From assembly GCA_036924285.1 (NCBI GenBank), contig JAYKYS010000001.1, positions 1,039,501-1,103,500 on the forward strand: a stretch of DNA of 64,000 bases. The letters run 5' to 3'. The translations under genes were made by a program, and so were the position numbers. Below are positions 21,401 to 31,485 of the stretch, one piece after another; position 1 is the first letter of the stretch; each line of letters starts with the position of its first letter. The notes beneath the pieces are model-generated. The model was not told the origin of the DNA. It saw only the letters and a list, made by a program, of their open reading frames with translations, and ran no database searches. The stretch is from Asterella californica (lineage: Eukaryota > Streptophyta > Marchantiopsida > Marchantiales > Aytoniaceae).

Positions 21401-24010
21401 CTCTTCAGTATGGCATACAAGATACATGTACATGTATACACATATTCCTAATGAATCGTCATATCTATGTGTATAAACAAATATTATTATATCTAATTTA
21501 ATATATGATCATGATCTTTAGTTTTTGACAAAACTTTAACCCAACCGGATGCTGCATGCAAGAATATAAAATATGAAGGTCTCATCAATATACTTTTGAC
21601 TTACTTGGAACATGTAACGGAAACATCTTCTCTATAACTACCCATGTAACAAAGTCTTGAAGTTCAAAAATTACTTGTCGTGGAAAATGCGTAGAAGTCA
21701 TAATCCCATTGCAGGCGCAGCAACTTGTTGTTAACGAAAAAATTATTTATGAATTAAAATATATTAAAATTATATTTTTTCGTTCTTTTCATATAAATTA
21801 CATTTACGCTAACAAACAATAGCAGTTGGTCCCATATCCGCTTGTGGTCGGGGTAGCTTCAGGTGAAGTACTCCTACCAAGATACTCGTGCTATGCAAAG
21901 ACAGCAGCACACAGCTGCTGAAAGCCCCACAGAGAAAAGAGTCTAAAAACAAATCAAACAAAAAGTTTCATTTAGGATTGTTTTTTATGGTTTTTTTAGG
22001 ATTATTTGTAGCTTTTAGTTTCTTTTCTAGTCAACTGTAAAGACTAGAGAGAGTAAATTAAACATCGGAGGAAAAAAGTTTTTATCTTTTTTTGACCAAG
22101 TCTACAGAGAAAAGAGAAAAGGAAGATAAAATCTAAGAAGAGAATTTTAGTTTAGACGCTTAAATTAAGACTTTTAATTTATGTTTATTAAAGCAAAGTG
22201 GATAATCCCTCAATGAGAGGAAATATTTCTTCTATTTCTTTTGTAATACCGTAGCCAACCGCAAGTGATTTTTGAGATAAAAAGTTTTCATCCACTTCTT
22301 TTTTGCAATACATAGCAACCACAAGTGAACATTTGTTTTCTTCTCTATTTGTCGACGTTCTTCTTGAAGTTCATGTTGAATCTTCAAGAATAACTTTCTT
22401 TGGAAAGTTATTTTTTTCTCTATTTCTCATGGTTATTGTGAAGTTCACGTTGAACACATCAAAATTCACTCCTGGACTTCCTTGCTTTCACCTCTTCCAT
22501 GTTCGAAAGTGGAGAATATGCAAAGGTGTTTAATTTATCACCTAACTCTTCCAGCAGAAAAGTTACAAACTTAGTAACAAATTTTTTCTGACAAGACAAT
22601 GGTCCAGTCTTATGGTTCTTGGTGCATGCTGCAACCCACATGTCTTATGGGTTTTCTCCAGAAGATCTGGAATGTATTCTGCTGTTTAATATATATTATT
22701 TAAAGATATTAAATATTTTATCTTTAACACTTATAGAATTCTCCCTAACACCATGATGGCACTCTCACTATAGTGTCTGGTCCAGTGACGCTTCCAGAGT
22801 TTTTTACTTTTCTCTATGTTTGTCTTTTTTCTTCTGACTGACCAAAAGTACACTTTGGATGTATGTCTATTCAACTCATCTCTGTTAATTCATTCATGGT
22901 ATTAAAGTGTAAGTGTTCTTGTAGACGAGTTCTTTTCAGATGAGAACATCACGTGCGTTTTCAGGTGCATCCCTCTAACTTCTCTAAATTTCTCAGATGC
23001 CAAAATGAATCATGTATTGTTCTCGTTTGATGCTCTAACGAAGATTGAATACAGTGACATCATTCCTCATATATATTTTTCATTTTTACTTGAGGATGCC
23101 TTACTCTCTTGAGTTACCAAGTAAATAAATTAAAGTTTCTTTTCTCCCTGAAAGAGTTTCTTGTAGTCTATCGACATAAAATTTGAGCTCAGACCTCGAC
23201 TTTGAAACAAAGACGGTTGCGATTCTATCAAGAGAAGCGTGCATATTTCATCTCTTTCAAGTTATGAATAGAGGAATAATGCACGCCTTTTAATTTATGG
23301 CTTATTTTTTCTCTTGAAAAAGTTAGACTGTAACTTAAAAGTATTCAAATTAAATGAGTCATTATGTTAGCGTGAGAGCTGCTCTGAGCACATGATTTAT
23401 GTGTTTTTCTGTTCTTTCAACATCCATGTGTTTTGAAACTTGAAATAAATTTAGACATTTGATAACTTTAGCAGTCATAAAGCAAATTCGGTTGCACGTG
23501 ACACACGCTACATGTAGAACGAGAGGTAGGTAGAAGATCAGAAATCTCTTCGTAGCATCTCCCTAGCAAGTGACACTAATATTTTACATAGCGATGCATT
23601 ATGAAAACAATAAAGCCGACTCAGAGAAAAATCGATTTCTGCCTCCTACTACTCCTATTTACAAGTGAACTTTGCTTTGGACCAGTCACATATTTTTATT
23701 TCTGATTCCCTTATTAATCCATTAATTTACTATCTAAACTTTCTTGATAATAAATTAATGGACATGCTTCGCTCTTATGTGGAGAGCAAGGCTATACATT
23801 TGTGCTAGAACAAAAAAAGATCATGGACATACGATAACTTTTTGTATACAATGAAGATAAGATTATGCACTGATCAATAGGTTTGGAGCGTTGGAATAAG
23901 ATTATTATATTATGGAAATTTTATCTATATATAATCTAAATGTGAATGTTATTTAAGTGTTGATTGAGAAAATACAAAAAAGAAATTAAGATCCTCATGA
24001 AAGACTATAA
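21401..24010. other. Long AT-rich intergenic stretch
   Basis: Apart from short chance frames (for example 22303-22533), I see no gene, structural RNA or clear mobile-element feature. A pair of related blocks (TTTTTGCAATACATAGC.AACC..CAAGTGA and TTTGTAATACCGTAGCCAACCGCAAGTGA at about 22240 and 22300) shows a short local duplication. Confidence 0.4.
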
Positions 24011-24015
24011 ATATT

Positions 24016-24363
24016 TTATAAATATTTTATTTGAAGATTCATGATTTCCAACATCTTTATGTTTAAATCACCTATGAGGATTGAAAGAATGTTAGTGAAG
24101 TTATTTATTATGGCTGGGTGTAATTGACAGAGGAGTTCAGTAAGAAGCATATCATGAGGTGATTTATAAAGAGTTGTGATATCGAGTGCAGTAGGAGTAT
24201 TGACATTAGAATTTATTGAAATAATTTCTATGATATTTGATCCATAAATGATAGAAGAAGATAGTTTTATTGTTGATTGATATAATAATAATAAGTCTCT
24301 ACATGTATAAATATGGATATATTGTAACTTATCCTTGTAGATAAAACATTTAGTAGAGTGCAA
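24016..24363 (-). pseudogene. Endonuclease/exonuclease-type fragment of a retroelement or Helitron
   Basis: The 115-codon minus-strand frame ends with TTLYKSPHDMLLTELLCQL and then ILIGDLNIKML. The spacing of an aromatic-Pro-containing strand, an LL.EL helix and a GD(F/L)NI motif is that of the endonuclease/exonuclease/phosphatase fold in non-LTR elements and some Helitrons. Phe of GDFN is replaced by Leu. No other domain of the element is present beside it. It lies next to a Harbinger transposase fragment on the same strand, which is a different element class. Confidence 0.4.
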
Positions 24364-24454
24364 ATGTTTGATTAATGTTTCATTTTAACATGAAACATAT
24401 GAGAGTTGTAATCCTGCAAGATACAAAAGTTATGGAGAGAACTGCAAGCTAATA

Positions 24455-24670
24455 CTACTTTAGGAACTTGCTGTAAGCTGAATGGGATATTTTGACATAC
24501 TTTCTATTTATTTTCAGTATTCCCAAACAATTTTGCATCCTTACTCGTCCTCGTCTAAGATGACGATCAAACTTATTCTCACCTTTTATTGCACCTCCAT
24601 GAGCATTGTATGCTTTCATCAGCGAAGTAAACATAGGATAGGCTGAATCGCTCACAATGTATGATCTCAC
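24455..24670 (-). pseudogene. PIF/Harbinger transposase C-terminal fragment
   Basis: The minus-strand frame reads YIVSDSAYPMFTSLMKAY, then ENKFDRHLRRGRVRMQNCLG and ILK. This is the second half of the DDE_4 nuclease of PIF/Harbinger transposases (and HARBI1-like proteins): D.AYP....LM, then (E)NKFN..H...R...E..FG.LK. The expected catalytic Glu within the R...EN block is replaced by Gln, so this piece would be inactive. About 70 residues remain. The N-terminal half and the MADF/Myb-like partner ORF are not seen nearby. Confidence 0.65.
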
Positions 24671-24676
24671 TTCCAG

Positions 24677-24919
24677 TTATTCTCTAGTTAGAGTAGGTAG
24701 ACTGAGAGATGAATCTGGAAGAGCTAATCTCTTCGTCATTTTATATAGAACTAGCCAAGTTACATTCCACCTCATTTCTCCATCATGTTGGCTAGACTCG
24801 TACTTGCATACTTGACCATATGGAGAATCGTTCAATTCCTTATGAGTTATCTCTGCATTTAACTTCAATCTGATTTTCTTCAGGTCCCTGCACGCCGGTA
24901 CCGCTATTGACGGGCACAT
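24677..24919 (-). CDS. Short minus-strand ORF, unrecognised
   Basis: An 80-codon frame with protein-like composition (CRDLKKIRLKLNAEI, SPYGQVCKYESSQHDGEMRW). It lies directly upstream (minus-strand sense) of the Harbinger fragment but is not an obvious part of a transposase. It may be a degraded exon. No function proposed. Confidence 0.2.
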   Translation of the reverse strand: MCPSIAVPACRDLKKIRLKLNAEITHKELNDSPYGQVCKYESSQHDGEMRWNVTWLVLYKMTKRLALPDSSLSLPTLTRE

Positions 24920-25574
24920 TTTCTCCCGAGTCTTTTCTGTCTATCAAAATGATCGACTACATTTCACTTGAGTCTTTCAATCTGTCAGCATGATCGACTG
25001 CTAGCGGAAGGAGGAAGGTCCTGAATGCCGATAACACTATGAAAGACATATTTACATCGAGTCTTTTTCGTTTGTGAGCATGAATCGACTCTTAGAGGAA
25101 TATTTGTAACAGAAAATATCACTTGATTGATCTCCCACACTTGAACACTTCATGCTTTTGATAAATTCTCTCCTCCTATCACATTCTCTTGGTAAACTAT
25201 ATCGTAGATGAATCCATTGTTTACATCTATGCTTTACATTTTATACGTACTTATCCTCATGATGTAACCAACGACTCTACTCGAGCAACTATGTCGACGG
25301 CGAGTCTACATCAATGGTCAGAAAAGTCAATATCACAAGTAAGATGACGCGGATCAGATGACGACTCATACGGTTGAAACCAATCTGGGTGATCTTTCGC
25401 TTTGACGATCGGAATCTAATACATATAGATATTCCTCCGATGCTATTCCTCACAATTCAGTGGAGCATCTGATTAGCAGGACAGGGAACTTGAGGTGTCC
25501 CGACCATGTCCCATACATAAAAATAAGGGTGTTCTAATCTTTGCATGTGGGAGAAACTATGGTTTACTAAGAAA

Positions 25575-26736
25575 CTATGACTTTTGCTGTAACGTAATCA
25601 ACTTCTCCTTAGTCTCCCAGACTAGTTCTTCTTCAAGATTCTGACCGCCAAAGATGGATAAGAATTGTCTTCCAAAATGATTCACCCTTCCTACGTTGGA
25701 TCTTCGCCGTAGCTTGACTTCCCTCTGGCATAAAAAATCATACCTGTAAAATCTTCCGCTGCTTTCGGCTAGCGAATTTGAAGTGTGCAAGTTGTCATCA
25801 TCTTCATTCAATTCCTAATCTCCTTTGATCTGAATACGAACGACTGACATCATACTACTGTTAAGTCATCATAAACACAATTCCATACGTCATAGAGATG
25901 AAAAGAAGAGAAAATGGTAGCCAGGTACGTCAACTCTGAACGCCGTTCAACTTTACGAATTGAGAAGTTTGCATCCGCCAAGCAGATTGTTGATATTTTA
26001 GCGTATAGTTCATGATTCTCACCGCTCGCGACAATATTCTCCTTCTTCGAATTGCTGCCAGTCTGCACAGTGGTAAAGTTTCCTAGACCAACAACCACTT
26101 GGTAGTCTTTTCCCTTCCCTTCCATGCAATAGTCGAATTCCCTCTAGCACAATATCTGTTTGCAATCCGAATCTCATGCTTACTTACGATCTTTGTCTCT
26201 TTTGGCTCTCGCCTTACTTCTTTTGATCGAGTGCACTTGAAAGATAACCGAAGCCCATCATGATACAGTCCGAATTTGTCAAGATCAGAGACTTCGCCTT
26301 CGATGAGAAAGTTGACATCCAAAGTCATCATCATCTACTTGTTTCCGCTTCCCGCTAAATGTGGATAATATCAGAAGTTAATTGTCACCTTCGGTTTCAT
26401 TAGAAACTCGTACAAGGCGAGATCTACAGTTGAGAGAACTTCACCTGTCTCACAGTGAATAAATCTTTGGTTATTGCTTCCTCTATCTAGATACATTCCA
26501 CCTCCAACAGTCGCATTGTAGAAAGTACAATCTTCAAAATCTAAATATATTATGATCGTCAAGTGAAGAGGTTGACTCTGCATTCCACGTTCAACTGCAA
26601 TCACCTCGGACATATCTTGACTTTCGCTCTGATGGTGATTCTCATCGGGAGTAGTTCCATGAACGGAACCAGAAGACGATGACATGAACAGATCTGGAGT
26701 CGCTATCTGGTTTTCTTGGTTCTGTTCAGACCTCAT
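25575..26736 (-). pseudogene. Series of open minus-strand frames, unrecognised
   Basis: Four consecutive minus-strand frames (26736-26371, 26334-26083, 26125-25850, 25811-25575) are each 79-121 codons and protein-like. Examples are LDFEDCTFYNATVGGGMYLD, VNFLIEGEVSDLDKFGLYHD, YQVVVGLGNFTTVQTGSNSK and FGRQFLSIFGGQNLEEELVW. Their continuity on one strand suggests one multi-exon gene downstream of the family-B segment at 26.8-27.4 kb. I recognise no domain and could not settle the splicing. The second and third frames overlap, so at least one boundary is an intron or a frameshift. Confidence 0.35.
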
Positions 26737-26799
26737 CTCTTTGTCGTCATCATCTTTTCTTACATAATCCTCGACCTCTGGAAGTAGTATAGACTAGTT

Positions 26800-27405
26800 A
26801 TCCAAGAAAGCCGAATGGTTGTGACGTTGGATACATCACGTTTAAACTATGCCATCCTTATATAACTATCACTACCTTCTAATCCAACACCGAACTGTTC
26901 TGCCGCTTGTTCTGGATGAAGAGTTTGAACTGTATTGTGAGGCGTCGACTCTAACTTAGAGCCGAACTGCGGAGCAGTACTACTGCAATCGATCAGCTAT
27001 TCACCCACACCTAATGTGGGACTTGTTTAACTTCCAGTGCACCTTCTTTTCGCATAAGTACACAAGAGTATGACAACCCAACGCCGAAAAGTATCACGAT
27101 GTCTTCCACATGAAAGAACAATATTTCCACAGCGTCAGGGAACACATTATAAATACAAAGTACTCGTGCTACATCGTATCCCTAGTGAAAACTTTAGAAA
27201 CCAAGGGCGATGACGTCTGATCGTAGTGTTATGCTCCAAGCCACATTGAGCTCCTCTTGAGTGGAAATCAGGTCCATCTGGTTGACCTGCACTGTATTTA
27301 CTTGTGCACTCAAAAGTTCCGACTTGTCAGATACTGTCTTCTCGGTGAAATCTCTAGTACCATCTTTAAGAGATGTAGTAACATAGATAATGCACGGTTG
27401 TTTTT
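26800..27405 (-). pseudogene. Unrecognised protein family, copy B
   Basis: The minus-strand exon opens after a TTATACAG acceptor (exon start near 27405) and reads KQPCIIYVTTSLKDGTRDFT, then ELNVAWSITLRSDVIALGF, a stop, then RVLCIYNVFPDAVEILFFHV and FGVGLSYSC. Further on (about 26930-26840) FGVGLEGSDSYIR appears. All of these align with the plus-strand copy at 10.7-11.5 kb. At least two in-frame stops follow the first 70 residues, so this copy is broken. The matching acceptor in both copies suggests both descend from an intron-containing gene, not from a processed transcript. Confidence 0.4.
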
Positions 27406-27949
27406 CTGTATAATGAAAAACAAGATGTAAGTATTGACAATGTTTGTTTGTCAGTGTAAGCATTGACATAACAAACTATGTAACATACATATATTAGCGA
27501 GTCAGAGAGCCACTGATAAGATTTATGAAGGAACAGGAATTGCCCGTCAAAGAAGTAGGACTTTTTTACTTCTTGCAGACGTCAAACAATAGAACTATGA
27601 CAACGACAGAAATAAAATCAAAGGTCGTATCAAAATTCTTTACGGAAGCAATCATCCAGACAGAATCCACACGTTGAACGGTGAGTGTAGAAACAATGAA
27701 CATCATCGTCAGCGCAATATCACTATCTACGTACAAGTAAAACAGATGGAACCAGAAACACAAACAAAGAAAACATAAAAGCTAACTGCAAAACAGATTG
27801 AACAACATATATAAGTGAAATGTTTGTGAACCAAACGGATACTATAGAGATTAATATAGTATTAGTGATATAGTAATAGGTTGTAAGGACATGGTCACCA
27901 ATATCAATGAAGTGTGGCACGCGTCACTAACAACATTAATCCAAACGTT

Positions 27950-28340
27950 CACAGATATCATCTCCTTTGGGTACCAAAATATTGTGCAAGATTCTCATGC
28001 TTGTAGCCACTCAGAAGCTTGATTTCCTGATACAGAGACACATCGAAAAGGGGTTAGTCTATCTTGGAGTAATAAGACTTACGTTTGCACCTAGTCCTTA
28101 CTTTGTGACAGAGGGTCTTTTGGAGAGCAAGTAATAATAGTCGATTAACAAATACACAAAAGTTGCAAGTACCTGTTCGAGTTGAGACAGACACTGTGAA
28201 CAACATCAACAACATCAACAAACTGCGGCAGTGATTAGTCGAACAGCAAAGGCAAAACAACGACTTTTCTTCTTCTTTTTCATTTATCTTACTGTTCTCA
28301 AGTCCTATCTTCACTGTTTCACAAGTGCGTGTCAAACAAG
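27950..28340 (-). pseudogene. Protein-kinase-like fragment, copy B
   Basis: Minus strand: YQEIKLLSGYKHENLAQYFG (about 28025-27970) matches the alpha-C/beta-4 region of MAP3K-type kinases (EI.LLS.L.H.NI..Y.G). Upstream, an exon-like stretch (28335 down to 28170) ends at the same ACAG/GTACTT donor seen in copy A at 13.2 kb. No catalytic or activation loop was found, so only the N-lobe piece is present. It lies upstream of the family-B segment on the same strand, so a once-fused gene is possible but unproven. Confidence 0.4.
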
Positions 28341-29345
28341 AACATATAACGACACAGGTCTATATATCATAACTGGAGAGCTGAAAGAACTATAACTATT
28401 GAATGTAAACCAAGCCTCGCCACCAGGGTCTGGAGAACAGAACAAAAATAAACTCGTAAATGTATCATGTCTTAATCTAATATCGATAGATCGGATATAT
28501 TTGCAAGTACAACGTCAATGTTAGGTTCTAGGTACTGCTTTCCGATCTGTGATTTCACCACGAAAAGACTCAAATAGTCACTTACTCCTTCCTTTTTATA
28601 GAGTACTATGCACTCGTTGTTTATCCATGGCTTGCCTATCCTGGCCACTTGAATCCATGATACCTCTCATACAATCGCACTTTCAAGAGAACGAACTGAA
28701 ACTCCACCTCAAACAAACTATGCAACCTCAACTTCTATCCTCGCTTATCCTCTTCTATACTCTCCTCGACTCCAGCAAAAAAGTGTCCTCAATTTCTAAA
28801 CATTATTTCGATGTTGCGAAGGTCTTTAGTCGAGACCATGTATAATACTAACGACCACAAACAACTTCAATCAGCCAATAATATCAGACTACATGTAAAT
28901 ATACATCCCCCAGCCTTGTACAGCTACTGTTGAAGAAACGAGCGTTATGTACAAAGACAAGTCAGAAAGGAAAGAACTTGTTGACCGTCGGTTTTTTAGC
29001 GGTCGCGGTTTTTTAGCTGACTGCGGGACATAATTTAAAAAGCCAACCTGCTAACGCGACATGGTAATGCATCTCCACTTGATGTTCTAACGTGAATGTA
29101 ATTCCGCTCATTTTTTGAATTGATACTTGGAATCGATCATGTTTCGGCATCTACCTACGATGAACGAGAGGGACAGGTCGCTACGTGACACTGACCTCGT
29201 CCGCCATGCAGTGTATCATCTATTTGTTTCTCGTCCCTCACTTCCTCGAGCAGGCTGTTGTGTTTTCGACGTCATATCCACGGTTTTCCTTTCGCATTGC
29301 GAACCGTTTACTTGCGACCTCAAAACCGTTTGCTTACGATCGAAC
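28341..29345. other. Intergenic, nothing recognised
   Basis: Short frames only (for example 28549-28845). A GCGGTCGCGGTTTTTTAG-type duplication of about 15 bp sits at 28990-29015. No domain or RNA gene was recognised. Confidence 0.4.
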
Positions 29346-29349
29346 GAGC

Positions 29350-29870
29350 GAGCGCATGGCTGCAGAGAGCCCCACAGCGATAGAAGTATAAAAAATAATA
29401 TCATGTTCATAATAATAAAAGAGAAACTTAAGAAAGGAGCCCATGTAGCCTCACACAAGAGAAACAAACAAAAAAGAGATCAAATATAAACAAAAGAACT
29501 AACTTAGTGGCGGCGCCCCTTCTCACCATATATCGAGAGAAAAGTTACATTAGTGGTTGGATCTCGTAACTTGACTTTTCCTTAAATGATTACAGTTAGG
29601 GGTGTATGAACGGTGTATATACAAGTTATAAGGGTAGCATTAAACCTCGAGTATGAATATAAAAGTATAAAAGAAAATATTTTTTGTTTTTCACGAGTTC
29701 TTTTGAGTCTGGAAAAAAATATCTTTTGCTCAAAAAACCTCAAAACTTTTATTTTACGTTTCTCTATCAATTTTAAGTAGTTTGTTTCACGATGAATCAT
29801 AATTATAAAGCTGGTGAATAAGTTTAATTTGATTCATTATTTTACCAATTCCAAGTTGAATGAAGACGTT
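29350..29870 (-). repeat. Dispersed repeat R3, inverted copy at 62628-63175
   Basis: About 520 bp matching the reverse complement of 62628-63175, with landmarks in matching order: CTGTGGGGCTC, the GTGGCGGCGCC block, TAACTTGACTTTTCC, CGGTGTATATACAAGTTATAAGGG, and a closing GTTGAATGAAGACG. The 62.6-63.2 kb copy carries an extra hairpin insertion. Non-coding on both strands so far as I can tell. Confidence 0.85.
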
Positions 29871-29873
29871 ACT

Positions 29874-29990
29874 TCCTGTTGGATACTTGTTGCAGACCAG
29901 TCGGAGGAGATGGTGGAATCTCGTATAACCAGAGCCATCATAATGGTGCTAGGTTCAGTAGTTTAATCCTTCCTCTCGAGGCTATGTGTT
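29874..29990 (-). repeat. About 117-bp repeat, inverted copy of 13671-13787
   Basis: Immediately adjoins R3 on its right side. It matches the complement of 13671-13787, including the TACGAGAT.CCACCATCTCC core. See the partner entry. Confidence 0.85.
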
Positions 29991-30499
29991 TATGAGATGG
30001 ATCTTTCACCTTATGCAATATTCGACCCAGTAACTGCACTAATGGTAAAATGACCCAATGTCTTAGCAGATGACGAGTCTTCAGACTGGCACGCAATGAC
30101 GAAAAGTCGGAAGAACAAACGAACAATTGTGACCTTGTTCCCGGTTCACGTCTATTCTGCTGTACCTAGTACGGAGACCTGAACCTTTCGCCCCTAAGAA
30201 TTAGGGTTTTAACCAATCCCTCCGCAATATTTGACACAGCGTCATGCGGCCGCATAAACAGACTCAAAAAGTACTCTAACAAGATGCCTGCGACCGCATA
30301 GGAGTAAAACTTCGAATTCCAGATCTCACTGTACTAATCCGTGATGTTAGCTAACACACTACACATCATCGATGTAAAAAAACCTGTGAAACTTCACTAT
30401 CTACGTGATCTGGAATGAATCGCTGCACGATGTGCCTACCCGGGTTAACACACGTACGCGTAAGTGCATATTAGGGGTTGTTTAAATTCTAAGAACCAA

Positions 30500-30780
30500 T
30501 CTACTTGCTTGACTGTACCTCGAATTGATTTCATGTTATGTACTGTATCCTTAACCTGCTAGCTCCCGGTCATAACTGATAATTCGATAGTTAATGGTAA
30601 GATGGATGGTTAGTCGTGAGAGCAAATGAAGGCGCCGAGTAACAAAATTAAACTTCATGAGCTGTTTGAATCATTCACGACCGGGAGCTAAGAGGTTAGA
30701 GGTACAAGCGAGAAAATAAAATCAGTTTTGGGTACAGATAATCCAGTAGAATGCTTAAGGGTACAGTCAAGCAATTCTCT
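30500..30780. mobile_element. Inverted-repeat (fold-back/MITE-like) element
   Basis: Two nested inverted pairs are symmetrically spaced: GCTTGACTGTACC at 30507-30519 with its complement at 30760-30772, and TAGCTCCCGGTC at 30560-30571 with its complement at 30679-30690. Flanks of the inner pair (TAACCT outside) also match. The centre has no coding sequence. This looks like a diverged MITE or fold-back element of about 280 bp. No clean target duplication was identified. Confidence 0.5.
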
Positions 30781-31485
30781 GGACGGGGGAACTACAGTAG
30801 TGGTCGCGCAAGTCTAAAGGTGGTGATGGGCGTTTGCAAAGTGGACGTCGCCAGCATGACGTTCCTTCTGACTGCTGAGCAGATCAAGAGGACGCAAAAC
30901 ACACGTTACCAACGCAGTCGCTGAGCGAACGCAGTCTAGTCGGCAAGGGAAACACCAGAAACGCATCTGGAAATCGCGTTATGTACCTTTCTTGTCTGAT
31001 TCCGTCTCTTCAGAGCGTGGTTCTTGACACCTTTTGGATTGTGGACTTTGTTTCAAGAGCTTTTCAGTGTCACCTGGAGTTCGAAGAAAACACGCGACGC
31101 AATGAACAGCCAACGGATGGAAAGACCCCACCTGGAGTTCGAATCACCGCGGGGTTCGGCTGGAACGTAATTTTACTCAGTTCTGGAATTAACTAAACCA
31201 GAATGTGAGCGCAGAATCGCCTAGTACGTGATACATCATCCAGCCCCGAGAGTCTCGGGCGGATGACAGAGAGGTCAAAGCCTCCGGCTTAAGTGGGTGC
31301 GAAATGGATGACAGTTGTCCGACTTGGTCACGTCTGTAACTCGTCCGCTTCGTTCAAGTATTGAGTGCTTAATCCATCGAGGTCGAGTCGAATTAGAAGA
31401 GGGGGTTTAGCGTAGAAGACAGCAAGCACTAGGAGCATTCGGGTCACCATAGCCTCCTTGCGGCAGCTTTGAGCAATTGCGGACG
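30781..31485. other. Upstream region of the NodGS gene
   Basis: About 700 bp before the start codon. It contains a CACCTGGAGTTCGAA block twice (about 31070 and 31128) and a segment around 31095-31125 that resembles 63355-63390. No convincing TATA element was pinpointed. The promoter and 5' UTR should lie in the right-hand part. Confidence 0.4.

Noticed and set aside
29127..29489. 120-codon plus-strand frame running into R3
   Set aside because: It ends inside a non-coding dispersed repeat and another frame on each strand overlaps it. No domain.
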